A DNA stretch of 64,000 nucleotides from positions 62,001-126,000 of the forward strand of contig NZ_QGMP01000001.1 of NCBI RefSeq assembly GCF_003259185.1, given 5' to 3'. The notes below the pieces were generated by a model. It made no database searches. It was given only the letters and a program-made list of their open reading frames with translations, and had not been told where the DNA came from. This DNA is from Isoalcanivorax indicus. GTDB lineage: Bacteria; Pseudomonadota; Gammaproteobacteria; Pseudomonadales; Alcanivoracaceae. Shown here piece by piece: positions 8,060 through 17,364 of this stretch; the stretch's first letter is position 1, and each line of letters opens with the position of its first letter. The position numbers and the translations under genes were made by a program.

Positions 8060-8707
8060 ATGAAATCCCTGAAGCTGTTTGCTGTTGTACTGGCGGGTTT
8101 GCTCGCCGGCCAGGCCCACGCCGGTGATGCGGCGGCGGGCGAAGCCAAAGCGGCGCCCTGCGCTGCCTGCCACGGTCCGGATGGCAACAGTCCTGCCGCC
8201 GACTTCCCGAAAATCGCTGGTCAGGGCGAGAGATACTTCGTCAAGCAGCTGATGGACTACCAGAGCGGTGCACGCGAGAACGCGATCATGCAGGCGCAGG
8301 TAGCAGGGATGTCCGAGCAGGACATGAAGGACCTGGCGGCGTTCTATGCCACGCAGACCGCGGGCATCGGCGCGGCTGACCCGGACCTGGTGGAAGCCGG
8401 TGAGCGTCTGTTCCGCGGCGGCAACATGTCGTCCGGCGTTGCCGCCTGCTCCGGCTGCCACGGCCCGGCGGCTGAAGGTATCGCTGCGGCCGGCTTCCCG
8501 GCGCTGGCGGGCCAGCATGCCCGTTACACCGAGCAGCAGCTGCGTGCGTTCCGCGCCGCAGGTCGTGATGACCTGGGGGCGCCGGCGTACCGTCGCAACG
8601 ACACCACGGGCGACGATCCCGGCATGATGCAGGCCATTGCGGCAAAGATGACCGACCGTGAGATCAAGGCGGTGGCCAGCTTCATCCAGGGGCTGTCTGC
8701 AGACTGA
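8060..8707 (+). CDS. Dihaem cytochrome c4
   Basis: A periplasmic or membrane-associated dihaem electron carrier that donates to terminal oxidases. The 215-residue precursor has a signal peptide (to about residue 21, AHA) and two tandem cytochrome c domains with haem sites CAACH (C34, C37) and CSGCH (C130, C133), as expected from the internal duplication of c4. ATG 8060 follows GAAGGAA. A strong terminator follows at 8740-8762. Confidence 0.93.
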   Translation: MKSLKLFAVVLAGLLAGQAHAGDAAAGEAKAAPCAACHGPDGNSPAADFPKIAGQGERYFVKQLMDYQSGARENAIMQAQVAGMSEQDMKDLAAFYATQTAGIGAADPDLVEAGERLFRGGNMSSGVAACSGCHGPAAEGIAAAGFPALAGQHARYTEQQLRAFRAAGRDDLGAPAYRRNDTTGDDPGMMQAIAAKMTDREIKAVASFIQGLSAD

Positions 8708-8739
8708 TCGCACCTTGCAGGCTTTGCCTGTACAGAAAG

Positions 8740-8762
8740 GCGGCCTCCGGGCCGCTTTTTTT
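8740..8762 (+). terminator. Rho-independent terminator after cytochrome c4
   Basis: GCGGCC (8740-8745) pairs with GGCCGC (8750-8755) around a four-base loop, followed by seven T residues. Flanking A residues extend the stem. It closes the c5-c4 operon before dsbA. Confidence 0.9.
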
Positions 8763-8900
8763 GTGCCCGTCCGGGCGCCCCTGGCCACGCAGCGCTGACG
8801 CAAGTCGGCACAAAATCGTATATCCTCGGGGGACTGGGGAGCATTTGCCGCGTCTGTCGGTCAAAGCCCGTAAGCTGAACTCAAATCGAGGAGATTCCGG

Positions 8901-9542
8901 ATGTTGCGACAGGTAGCCGGGGCCATTGCCCTGCTTGGTCTCATGTTCACCCTGCCAGCGCTGGCGGACAGCGGACATGCCCGTTTTGCCGAGGGCACCC
9001 ACTATCAGGTGCTCAGTGAGCCCGTCAGTGTGGCGGACCCCGACAAGATCGAGGTACGCGAATTCTTCTTTTATGGCTGTCCGGCCTGTTTCAACATCGA
9101 GCCGTTGATCAATGCCTGGAAAGCTGACGCGGCCGACGACGTGGATTTCGTGCGCAGCCCGGTGCTGTTCATTCGTGGCGCCGAGCCGCTGGCACGGGCC
9201 TACTACGTGGCCGAGGCCAAGGGTATCGTCGACGAGATCCATCAGCCGATCTTCGACGCCATCCACAAGCACCGCGAGCCGCTGTTCAGCGTGCCGGCGC
9301 TGGCCAATTTTTTCCGCAAGTACGGGGTGGACCCGGATGAATTCAATGAAATGTATTCATCGTTCGGCGTCTCGACCAAGGTGCGTCAGGCCGATTCTGC
9401 CAGCCGCGACTACCGTCTGACCGGGGTGCCGTCTTTCACTGTGGCGGGCAAGTATGTGGTGTTGCGCAACAATCTGCGTAACGACCGCGAGACCTTCGAG
9501 GTCATCAATTACCTCGTGGAGCTGGAGCGCAACAAGCGCTGA
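8901..9542 (+). CDS. dsbA: Periplasmic thiol:disulfide oxidoreductase DsbA
   Basis: DsbA introduces disulfide bonds into exported proteins. The 213-residue precursor has a signal peptide (cleavage after ALA, about residue 22), the conserved FFFYGC active-site strand and the cis-proline loop TGVPSF. The redox dipeptide is Pro-Ala (C60-P-A-C63) instead of the common Pro-His; the dipeptide is known to tune redox potential in this family. A strong GAGGAG precedes the ATG. The position after cytochrome c4 is the same as in Pseudomonas. Confidence 0.94.
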   Translation: MLRQVAGAIALLGLMFTLPALADSGHARFAEGTHYQVLSEPVSVADPDKIEVREFFFYGCPACFNIEPLINAWKADAADDVDFVRSPVLFIRGAEPLARAYYVAEAKGIVDEIHQPIFDAIHKHREPLFSVPALANFFRKYGVDPDEFNEMYSSFGVSTKVRQADSASRDYRLTGVPSFTVAGKYVVLRNNLRNDRETFEVINYLVELERNKR

Positions 9543-9571
9543 ACCGGAACCGGGCACCGAGTGCAGTCTTG

Positions 9572-10471
9572 ATGAATCAGCCGACCGAACAGTCGTTCTC
9601 CCTGGAAAAGCCCCGAGGTGGTTTCTCGCTGGTGCGCGAGGGGTTGCGTCGGCGGCTGCGTCAGCCGCGCAGCATTGCGCTGCCGGATGACCGGTTGCGG
9701 CTGATGAGCTTCAACATCCAGGCCGGTATCGGCACCAGCAACTTCCGTGAGTACATCACGGGCAGCTGGAAGCATCTGGTGGCGCACCCGAACAGCGCCG
9801 AAAATATCCGTAACATCGCCGATGTGCTGCAAGGCTATGATCTGGTGGCGTTGCAGGAGGTGGACGGCGGCAGTCTGCGCTCGCGTTTCACCAACCAGCT
9901 GGTGCATCTGGCCTCACTGGCGGACTTCCCGTTCTGGCATCAACAGTTGAATCGCAATCTCGGTCGCTTTGGCCAGTTCAGCAACGGCATGCTGAGCAAG
10001 GTGGTGCCCTATCATGTGGAGGATCATCGCCTGCCCGGGCTGCCCGGTCGGGGTGCCTTCATTGCCAAGTACGGGCACCCCGAGGCACCGCTGGTGGTGG
10101 TGGGAGTGCATCTGGCGCTGGGCGGCAAGCACCGTAATGCGCAACTGGCCTACCTGGCCAATCTGCTGCGTCACTATCGCTACGTCGTGATCATGGGGGA
10201 TTTCAACTGCCTGCCCCACGAACTGCTCAATTCGCCGTTGTCGGAGCTGGGCCTGCGCCTGATGGACGGTGAGCATCGCACCTACCCGAGCTGGGCGCCC
10301 GAGAAGCATCTTGATCATATTCTGGTCAGCGCCGGGCTGCAGGCGGTGGATACCGCTGTACTCGACAGCTGCCTGCTTTCTGACCATCTGCCGGTGGCCA
10401 CGGAGATCATCATCCCCGACGACGTGCTCGCCGCCAGCCGCGAACTGCCACTGGAAAAAGTGGAGCGCTGA
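9572..10471 (+). CDS. Endonuclease/exonuclease/phosphatase (DNase I-fold) family protein
   Basis: A 299-residue metal-dependent phosphoesterase-fold protein. It shows the family motifs in order: MSFNIQAG (Asn), LQEVD (catalytic Glu), VVGVHLALG, MGDFNCLPHE (Asp/Asn), HLDHILVS and the C-terminal LSDHLPV (catalytic Asp-His). The substrate cannot be told from sequence. There is no signal peptide, so it is probably cytosolic. I used ATG 9572, directly after an in-frame TTG at 9569. It begins 29 bp after dsbA, the arrangement known in Pseudomonas. Confidence 0.88.
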   Translation: MNQPTEQSFSLEKPRGGFSLVREGLRRRLRQPRSIALPDDRLRLMSFNIQAGIGTSNFREYITGSWKHLVAHPNSAENIRNIADVLQGYDLVALQEVDGGSLRSRFTNQLVHLASLADFPFWHQQLNRNLGRFGQFSNGMLSKVVPYHVEDHRLPGLPGRGAFIAKYGHPEAPLVVVGVHLALGGKHRNAQLAYLANLLRHYRYVVIMGDFNCLPHELLNSPLSELGLRLMDGEHRTYPSWAPEKHLDHILVSAGLQAVDTAVLDSCLLSDHLPVATEIIIPDDVLAASRELPLEKVER

Positions 10472-10502
10472 CAGCGAGGCTCAGGCGCCGTATCATCCGG
10501 CG

Positions 10503-13500
10503 ATGCACTATCTCTATCAGTCCAACCGTCTCGAACATCTGGCCGCCATGCTGGGCGCTGTCATGGCACAGCAGCCGGCGTCGCCGCTGTCGAGTGAACA
10601 GGTGCTGGTCCACAGCCCCGGGATGGCAACCTGGTTGCGACTGAACCTGGCAGCACGGCACGGTATTGCCGCCAATATCGAGTGCCCGCTGCCCTCCACC
10701 TTCTTCTGGCAACTGCACCGTCGCCTGCATCCTGATCTGCCGGAGCAGTCTGCCTGGAGCAAGGACAATCTGCTCTGGCACCTGCTGGCCGAGTTGCCCG
10801 AACTGCTGAAGTGCGATGCCGGAGCGCCGCTGGCGCATTATCTGCGCGACGACAGTCCCCTGCGCCGGTTCCAGTTGTGCCGGGATATTGCCGACCTGTT
10901 TGACCAGTACCTGGTGTACCGCCCTGCCTGGCTCAACGACTGGGAAGCCGGGCGGGTCAGCGAGGTGCCGGACAACCGCCGCTGGCAGCCGGTCTTGTGG
11001 CAGCGCCTGGCTGCCCGCATTCGTGCTCTGGCCCCCCGGGATCTGCACCGTGGCGAGTTGATGGATGCCCGGCGCCTTCGCGAGCACCTGAACCCGGCGC
11101 AGCTGCCGCCGCGGGTCTTTCTGTTCGGCCCCACCACCCAGCCTGCGGCGCAGCTGGAAGCACTCGGTGTACTGGGCGAATGCTGTGATGTGCACCTGTT
11201 TCTGCTCAATCCCAGCGCCGAATACTGGGGCCACGTGCAAAGCGACCGGCAGTTGGCGCGCCATCGGGTCAAGGCGCTGCGCGCGGGGCAGTCCTGGGAG
11301 AGCCTGCCCGGTGAGGTGGGTAATCCGCTGCTGGCCTCTCTCGGTGCTCAGGGGCGCGAATTGCTGGAACTGCTGCTGGGTGGTTTGTGGCCCCAGGCAC
11401 AGGAGATCGACGCCTTCGTACCGCCCCGCGAAGACACGCTGCTGGGGCAGGTGCAGGCCGATATTTTCAATCTCCATGACGGCCGCCAGGCGCCGCGCGC
11501 GGCAGCACTGCACACGATCCAGCTGCATGATTGCCACAGCCCCATGCGTGAGGTGGAAGTGCTGCATGACCGGTTGCTGGCCCTGTTTGAACAGGATTCC
11601 ACACTGCGGCCGCGCGATGTGGTGGTGATGATGCCGGATGTCGGCAGCTATGCGCCGCTGATCGAAGCGGTATTCGGTGCCGACCGTGAACCTGCCATTC
11701 CCTGGGCCATCGCCGACCGCAGTCTGGCCGATGAAGCGCCCCTGCTGCGCAGCGTGTTGCAATTGCTGCAACCCCGGGTCAGCCGCTTTACCGCCAATGA
11801 GGTGATGGACCTGCTGGACGTGCCGGCCATTCGCACGCGTTTCGGTTTCAGTATCGAGGAACTGCCGCTGTTGCGTCGCTGGATCAGCGAGGCCGGTATC
11901 CGCTGGGGGCTGGACGAAGATCACCGGGCGCGTCTGGCGCTGCCCGCCTTCCGCGAGAACAGCTGGGCTGCCGGGCTGGAACGTATCCTGCTGGGGGTGG
12001 CCCTGGGCGAAGAAGAGCAGCTGTGGCAGACGCGCCCGAGCCTGCCCGGGCTGACCCTGGGCCAGGCCGAACTGGCGGGCCGCCTGGGTGAGTTTCTGCA
12101 TCGTCTGCAACGTTTCGAAGCGACCCTGAGCAAGCCCGCCAGTGCTGCGGTCTGGCAACAGCGCCTGAACCGCCTGCTGGACGATTGCTATGCCCGCGAG
12201 GCGGACCGGGATGCGGAGCTGGATCAGTTGCGTGCCGCACTGGACACGCTGGCCCGGGGCGCCGGGCAGGCACTGGGCGAGGCGCCGCTGGATGTGGACA
12301 TGGTGCACGCCTGGTTGCGCCAGACGTTGTCGGCCAGTGCCGGGGGGCAGCGCTTCCTGGCCGGGCGCGTGAATTTCTGCACCCTGATGCCGATGCGCAG
12401 TGTGCCGTTCCGGGTGGTCTGTCTGCTGGGCATGCAGGACGATGCCTACCCGCGCCCGGAGCAACCGGTGGGGCACGATCTGATGCGCCTGAAACCTCTG
12501 CCCGGTGATCGCTCGCGGCGCGCCGAAGACCGTTACCTGTTTCTGGAAGCGGTGCTGTCAGCGCGCGACCATCTGTGCATCAGCTGGTGCGGGCGGGACA
12601 GCCAGGACAACAGCGAGCGACCGCCCTCTGTGGTGCTGGCGGAACTCACTGATTATCTGGATCAGGCGTTCGAGCCGGTGACCGACGAGCAGGGTGTCAC
12701 GCAGCCATTGTCACGGCATCTGACCTGCCAGCATCCCCTGCAGCCTTTCAGCGTGCGTTACTTCAATCCCCCTGCCAAAGAAGGCGCCGACACGACGCTG
12801 TTCTCTTATGCGGCGCACTGGGCCGAGGTGGCGGCGGCGCGCAAGGTGCCTTGCCTGAACCCGCCCCTGCAACTGGAAGCCGGCCAGGCCGAGCGCCTGC
12901 TGGATGTCGGCCTGAACGACCTGACCCGCTTCCTGCGTAATCCTGCCGAGGCTTTCCTGTCATTGCGGCTGGGCGTGAGCCTGGGGGATACCACCCGGGT
13001 GCTGGATGACGACGAACCCTTTGTTGCCGGTGGGCTGGAGGTGTGGCAACTGGAGCAGCAGGTGCTGGACCGGGTGCTGGCGGCGGAACCGCTGGAGCCG
13101 TTGGTGGCCCGCTGGCAGGGCAGCGGTCAGTTGCCACCGGGGGAGGCCGGGCAGGCCCTGGTGGCCGAACATGTCGAGGCCGCTGCCGAGCACGCCCGTC
13201 GGGTGCGGCGGCTCTGGGCCAAGGGTGAACTGTTGTCGCCGATGGGCTTCAGCCACCAGGCGGGCGCCGTCACGCTGAGTGGCCACTTCCATGAGTTGAC
13301 CGGCTGCGGGCAGCAGATCAGTTCGGCGTCGCGGCTGTTTGCCAACCGTGATGCGCCGCGTGGTGGTGATGCACTGCGCAATCTGAAAAAAGTCCCGAAG
13401 GTGCGGCACATGCTGGCGCTCTGGCTGACGCACCTGGCGTTGAATACCCTGCCGTTGCCAGAGCCTGCCCGGCGCAGCACCGCCTTCTTCCGCGATGTGC

Positions 13501-13811
13501 GCCTGCAATTGCCGGCACTGCCTGCGGACACTGCCCGCGAGTTGCTGGGCGGGGTGATGCAGGCCTACCAGCAGGGCCTGACGGCGCCCCTGGCGTTCAT
13601 GCCGCAGACCGGTTGGGCGGCCCTGGTCTGGCCGGACAAACCCGACACGGTCCTGCAGCATTTGCTGGGCAATGACCGCCAGCCGGGGGAGGCCGCTGAC
13701 GTGGCGGTGGCGCGTCTTTTCCCCGAGCCGCCGCTGACCGACTTCATGCGCCAGGGCAAGCGTCTGCTGGGCCCCTTGCGGGATGTGGCGGAGGTGCAGC
13801 CCTATGACTGA
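10503..13811 (+). CDS. recC: Exodeoxyribonuclease V gamma subunit RecC
   Basis: RecC is the Chi-recognising scaffold of RecBCD, which resects DNA double-strand breaks and loads RecA. The 1102-residue protein starts MHYLYQSNRLEHLAAML, a typical RecC N-terminus, with LVHSPGMATWLRLNLA nearby. Length is close to the 1122 of E. coli. An in-frame upstream extension runs inside the preceding gene and is rejected. The Shine-Dalgarno is weak. The 3' end overlaps recB by eight bases, so subunit synthesis is probably translationally coupled. Confidence 0.96.
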   Translation: MHYLYQSNRLEHLAAMLGAVMAQQPASPLSSEQVLVHSPGMATWLRLNLAARHGIAANIECPLPSTFFWQLHRRLHPDLPEQSAWSKDNLLWHLLAELPELLKCDAGAPLAHYLRDDSPLRRFQLCRDIADLFDQYLVYRPAWLNDWEAGRVSEVPDNRRWQPVLWQRLAARIRALAPRDLHRGELMDARRLREHLNPAQLPPRVFLFGPTTQPAAQLEALGVLGECCDVHLFLLNPSAEYWGHVQSDRQLARHRVKALRAGQSWESLPGEVGNPLLASLGAQGRELLELLLGGLWPQAQEIDAFVPPREDTLLGQVQADIFNLHDGRQAPRAAALHTIQLHDCHSPMREVEVLHDRLLALFEQDSTLRPRDVVVMMPDVGSYAPLIEAVFGADREPAIPWAIADRSLADEAPLLRSVLQLLQPRVSRFTANEVMDLLDVPAIRTRFGFSIEELPLLRRWISEAGIRWGLDEDHRARLALPAFRENSWAAGLERILLGVALGEEEQLWQTRPSLPGLTLGQAELAGRLGEFLHRLQRFEATLSKPASAAVWQQRLNRLLDDCYAREADRDAELDQLRAALDTLARGAGQALGEAPLDVDMVHAWLRQTLSASAGGQRFLAGRVNFCTLMPMRSVPFRVVCLLGMQDDAYPRPEQPVGHDLMRLKPLPGDRSRRAEDRYLFLEAVLSARDHLCISWCGRDSQDNSERPPSVVLAELTDYLDQAFEPVTDEQGVTQPLSRHLTCQHPLQPFSVRYFNPPAKEGADTTLFSYAAHWAEVAAARKVPCLNPPLQLEAGQAERLLDVGLNDLTRFLRNPAEAFLSLRLGVSLGDTTRVLDDDEPFVAGGLEVWQLEQQVLDRVLAAEPLEPLVARWQGSGQLPPGEAGQALVAEHVEAAAEHARRVRRLWAKGELLSPMGFSHQAGAVTLSGHFHELTGCGQQISSASRLFANRDAPRGGDALRNLKKVPKVRHMLALWLTHLALNTLPLPEPARRSTAFFRDVRLQLPALPADTARELLGGVMQAYQQGLTAPLAFMPQTGWAALVWPDKPDTVLQHLLGNDRQPGEAADVAVARLFPEPPLTDFMRQGKRLLGPLRDVAEVQPYD

Positions 13812-16800
13812 GCCGCAACCGCTGGATCTGCGCACCCTGGGTCTGGAAGGGCTGACCCTGATCGAAGCCAGTGCCGGGACCGGCAAGACCTTTTCCATAG
13901 CCGGCCTGTACTTGCGGCTGGTGCTGGGGCTGGGGCGCGAGGCGCCTTTGCCGGTGGAACAGATACTGGTGGTCACCTTCACCCGTGCGGCGGTGGCGGA
14001 GCTGCGCGGGCGCATCCGCCTGCGTCTGAGCGAGGCGCGCACCCTGTTTCAGCGCGGGCAGAGTGATGACGCTTTTGAGCAGTATCTGTTGGCGGCCATG
14101 CCCGCCGATCAGGCGATCCTGCTGCTGGAGCAGGCGCTTACCGCCATGGACAATGCGGCGATCCACACCATCCATGGCTTTTGCCAGCGTCTGCTGCGCC
14201 AGCATGCCCTGGATCTGGGGGCGCCGATGGAATGCGCCTTCAGTGATGACGATGGCACCCTGTTGCAACAGGCCGTTGCGGATGTGTGGCGGACGCTGGT
14301 CTACGACGAAGGGGGCGATGGCCGCACGCTGGTGCGCTGTTTTGCCACGCCCGACGGTTTGCAGCAGGCGCTGAAGCCGTTGCTGCGGCAGCCGTTGCCG
14401 ATACTCGAGCCCGCGCTGGACCAGGCGGACCTGGCACGTCGCCAGCGCCGCGCGGAGGCGTTGCGCGAGGAACTGCGTGTTGCCTGGCAAACCCATGGCG
14501 CCGTGGTGCGTCGACACGTGCAGCATGCCTGCGACAGCAAGGTTTTCAATGGCAAGAAGCTGCAGTGGCGCTGGTTGCAACCTGGCCTGAACCAGCTGGA
14601 TGCCTGGGCCGCAGGCGAGGCCGACAGCCCGATCGCGCGCACCGGCGACGGTACGGTTCAGAGCACCCGATTGTTCCCGGACGAACTGCGCAGCGCCGCC
14701 CGTCCGGAACGGCTCGCCGAAGTGCCTACCCATGAGTTGCTGGAGCTGTTGCCGGATGTGCTGCGCGATGAGCAGGAAGGTCCGGCACTGGAGCGGGCGG
14801 CGCTGCTCGGCGTGGCGCGCGGTCAGGTACAGTCGCGCCTGGCGCGGCTCAAGCAGCAGCTCAGCCAGCGCAGCGCCGATGACCTGCTGGTGGATGTGGC
14901 GGAGGCGCTGCGGGGGGCCGATGGCGAGGCGCTGGCCAGCCGTCTGGCCAGCCAGTATCCCGTGGCGCTGGTGGATGAATTTCAGGATACCGATCCGCTG
15001 CAATATGCCATCTTCCGCCATCTCTACCATGATCGGCCGGCTACCGCGCTGTTCATGATTGGTGACCCGAAGCAGGCCATCTACCGCTTCCGCGGCGCGG
15101 ATATCCATGCCTATCTGTCGGCCCGCAAGGATTGCGATCCGGCGCAGCACTACACGCTGGCCACCAACTGGCGCTCGAGTACGCCCATGGTGCGCGCGGT
15201 GAACGCGCTGTTTTCCGGCAATGCGGAGGCGTTTGTCCTGCCCGGCATCGATTTCCATCCGGCGCGGGCGGCAGGGCGTGCCGATGAAACGCCGTTGCGC
15301 AGTGACGACCGCCGCGCCGCCCTGACGCTGGTGCTGGCGGATCCCGAGGCCGAGCAGCTGGGCCGTAACAAGAGCCTGGCGCAGGCCTGGCAGGCGAGCT
15401 GGATTGCACAGGAAGTGCGTCGTCTGCTTGGCGATGCCGCCGCCGGGCGCACACTGATCGGTGATCGCCCGCTGGCCGCGCGGGATATCGCTGTGCTGGT
15501 GCGCGGCCATCATGAAGCCCGCCAGGTGCGTGACGCGCTGGCCGGGCAAGGACTGGGCTGCGTTTACCGTGACCGGCAGAGCGTCTTTGATACCGCCGTG
15601 GCAGCGGATCTGGAGCAGGTCTTGTCGGCCCTGGCGGAGCCGGAAAACGAGGCGCTGGTGCGTAGCGCCCTGGGCACCGGCCTGTTTGCCCAGCCGCCCG
15701 CCACGCTGTATCAGCGCTTCAATCATCCCCTGGAATGGCCGCGCACCCTGAACCTGTTCCACGAACTGGCGCGCCAGTGGCGCAGCCGTGGTGTGATGCC
15801 CGCGCTGTATCAGTTGTTCGAGAAAGAAAAGGTGCTGGTGCGGCTGCGCGCCGCCGAAGAAGGCGAGCGCCAGCTCACCGATCTGCTGCACCTGTGCGAG
15901 CTGCTACAGCAGGCGGCCGGGCAGCAGGGCGGCCCCCGGGAGCTGCTGCACTGGTTTGCCCGCCAGCGGCAGCAACCCGCGGGCAGCCAGGATGGCCGCC
16001 AGCTGCGTCTGGAAAGCGAGGACAATCTCGTCCAGGTGGTCACCATCCATACCAGTAAAGGTCTTCAGTATCCGGTGACCTTTGTCGCCGGCATGTGGAA
16101 TGCCCCGACCCGTAGCGAGCGGGATGTGGCCTGGGTGAATAAAGACGGCCATCACTGTGTGGCGCTGGATGCGGACCTGCTGCTGCCCCCCGGGATGGCG
16201 CAAGAGGTGCGTGAGCAGGCCCGCCAGGAACGGCTCGCCGAAGACATGCGGCTGCTCTACGTGGCACTGACGCGCAGCATCCATCGCTGCTACACCCTGC
16301 TGGCCCCGGTGGGTGACGGCCGTGCCGAGGCGGCCCTGCATCACCTGCTCGGGCTGGATGCCACGCAGACCGCTCACGCGGACTATCGCGACCGGCTGGA
16401 GTCACTGGCCAGCAACCTGACCCTCAACTGGACCGGCGACATGCCACGCGCCGGCCGCCCCTTGCCCGCCGCCGCGCGCGTGCGGGCGGACCAGGTGCGA
16501 CGCTTCCGCGGGCAACTCGGGGATGACTGGCGGCTGACCAGTTACAGCGGCCTGACCCGGGCGCTGGAACAGCATCGTGGTGAGCATTTCGAACCGGCGG
16601 AAGTCACGGTGAGCCCGCCTGAAGGCCCCCGGTTGCAGCATGGTATCCATGGCTTTCCGCGCGGCGCGGCCGCCGGGATCTGCCTGCATGGCATTTTCGA
16701 ACGGCTCGACTACCGGCGTCGCGAGGTGGCGCCGGCACTGGTCCGCGAGCAGTTGCGCCGTCACGGCATCGACGAAGACTGGGATGGCGTGGTGACGCGC

Positions 16801-17364
16801 ATGTGCGAAGCGGTACTGAGCCGCCCCCTGGCACCGGAGGCGCCGTCCCTGAGCCAGGCCCGTCACTGGAAAGCGGAAATGGAATTCATGTTGTCAGCAG
16901 GCGAAGTCAGTGCCGCCGCACTGGATAGCGCCGTGACCCTGCTGCCCGCATCACAACCACGTCCGCCGCTGGATTTTGCCCGGCTCAGAGGCATGCTGCG
17001 CGGCTTCATCGATCTGGTCTTCGAGGTGGACGGGCGCTATTACGTGATCGATTTCAAGAGCAACTGGCTGGGCTCCCGTGGGCGTGACTACCATCCGGAT
17101 GCGTTGCAGGCGGCGATGGCCGAGCACCGCTACGATGTGCAGGCGATGCTCTATGCCCTGGCCCTGCACCGTCACCTGCGCCACACGCTGCCCGGCTATG
17201 ATCCGGCGGTGCATTTCGGTGGCCTGGGCTACCTGTTCCTGCGTGGCATGGTGGATGACGGGCCGCCCGGCCAGGGCATCTGGTTTGCCCGTCCCGTCCC
17301 GGCGGCGCTGGCGGCGATGGATGCCCTGTTCGGGTTGCCGCCGCATGCGGAGGAGGGGTTGTGA
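13804..17364 (+). CDS. recB: Exodeoxyribonuclease V beta subunit RecB
   Basis: RecB is the 3'-5' helicase and nuclease of RecBCD. The 1186-residue protein has the SF1 Walker A EASAGTGKTFS (K28), the Walker B LVDEFQDTDPLQY, and at the C-terminus the nuclease motif FIDLVFEV...VIDFKSNWLG with D1083 and K1085, matching E. coli D1080 and K1082. All catalytic residues are present. ATG 13804 overlaps the recC stop, and the last bases overlap the recD start. The gene order recC-recB-recD without ptrA is usual in pseudomonads. Confidence 0.97.
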   Translation: MTEPQPLDLRTLGLEGLTLIEASAGTGKTFSIAGLYLRLVLGLGREAPLPVEQILVVTFTRAAVAELRGRIRLRLSEARTLFQRGQSDDAFEQYLLAAMPADQAILLLEQALTAMDNAAIHTIHGFCQRLLRQHALDLGAPMECAFSDDDGTLLQQAVADVWRTLVYDEGGDGRTLVRCFATPDGLQQALKPLLRQPLPILEPALDQADLARRQRRAEALREELRVAWQTHGAVVRRHVQHACDSKVFNGKKLQWRWLQPGLNQLDAWAAGEADSPIARTGDGTVQSTRLFPDELRSAARPERLAEVPTHELLELLPDVLRDEQEGPALERAALLGVARGQVQSRLARLKQQLSQRSADDLLVDVAEALRGADGEALASRLASQYPVALVDEFQDTDPLQYAIFRHLYHDRPATALFMIGDPKQAIYRFRGADIHAYLSARKDCDPAQHYTLATNWRSSTPMVRAVNALFSGNAEAFVLPGIDFHPARAAGRADETPLRSDDRRAALTLVLADPEAEQLGRNKSLAQAWQASWIAQEVRRLLGDAAAGRTLIGDRPLAARDIAVLVRGHHEARQVRDALAGQGLGCVYRDRQSVFDTAVAADLEQVLSALAEPENEALVRSALGTGLFAQPPATLYQRFNHPLEWPRTLNLFHELARQWRSRGVMPALYQLFEKEKVLVRLRAAEEGERQLTDLLHLCELLQQAAGQQGGPRELLHWFARQRQQPAGSQDGRQLRLESEDNLVQVVTIHTSKGLQYPVTFVAGMWNAPTRSERDVAWVNKDGHHCVALDADLLLPPGMAQEVREQARQERLAEDMRLLYVALTRSIHRCYTLLAPVGDGRAEAALHHLLGLDATQTAHADYRDRLESLASNLTLNWTGDMPRAGRPLPAAARVRADQVRRFRGQLGDDWRLTSYSGLTRALEQHRGEHFEPAEVTVSPPEGPRLQHGIHGFPRGAAAGICLHGIFERLDYRRREVAPALVREQLRRHGIDEDWDGVVTRMCEAVLSRPLAPEAPSLSQARHWKAEMEFMLSAGEVSAAALDSAVTLLPASQPRPPLDFARLRGMLRGFIDLVFEVDGRYYVIDFKSNWLGSRGRDYHPDALQAAMAEHRYDVQAMLYALALHRHLRHTLPGYDPAVHFGGLGYLFLRGMVDDGPPGQGIWFARPVPAALAAMDALFGLPPHAEEGL

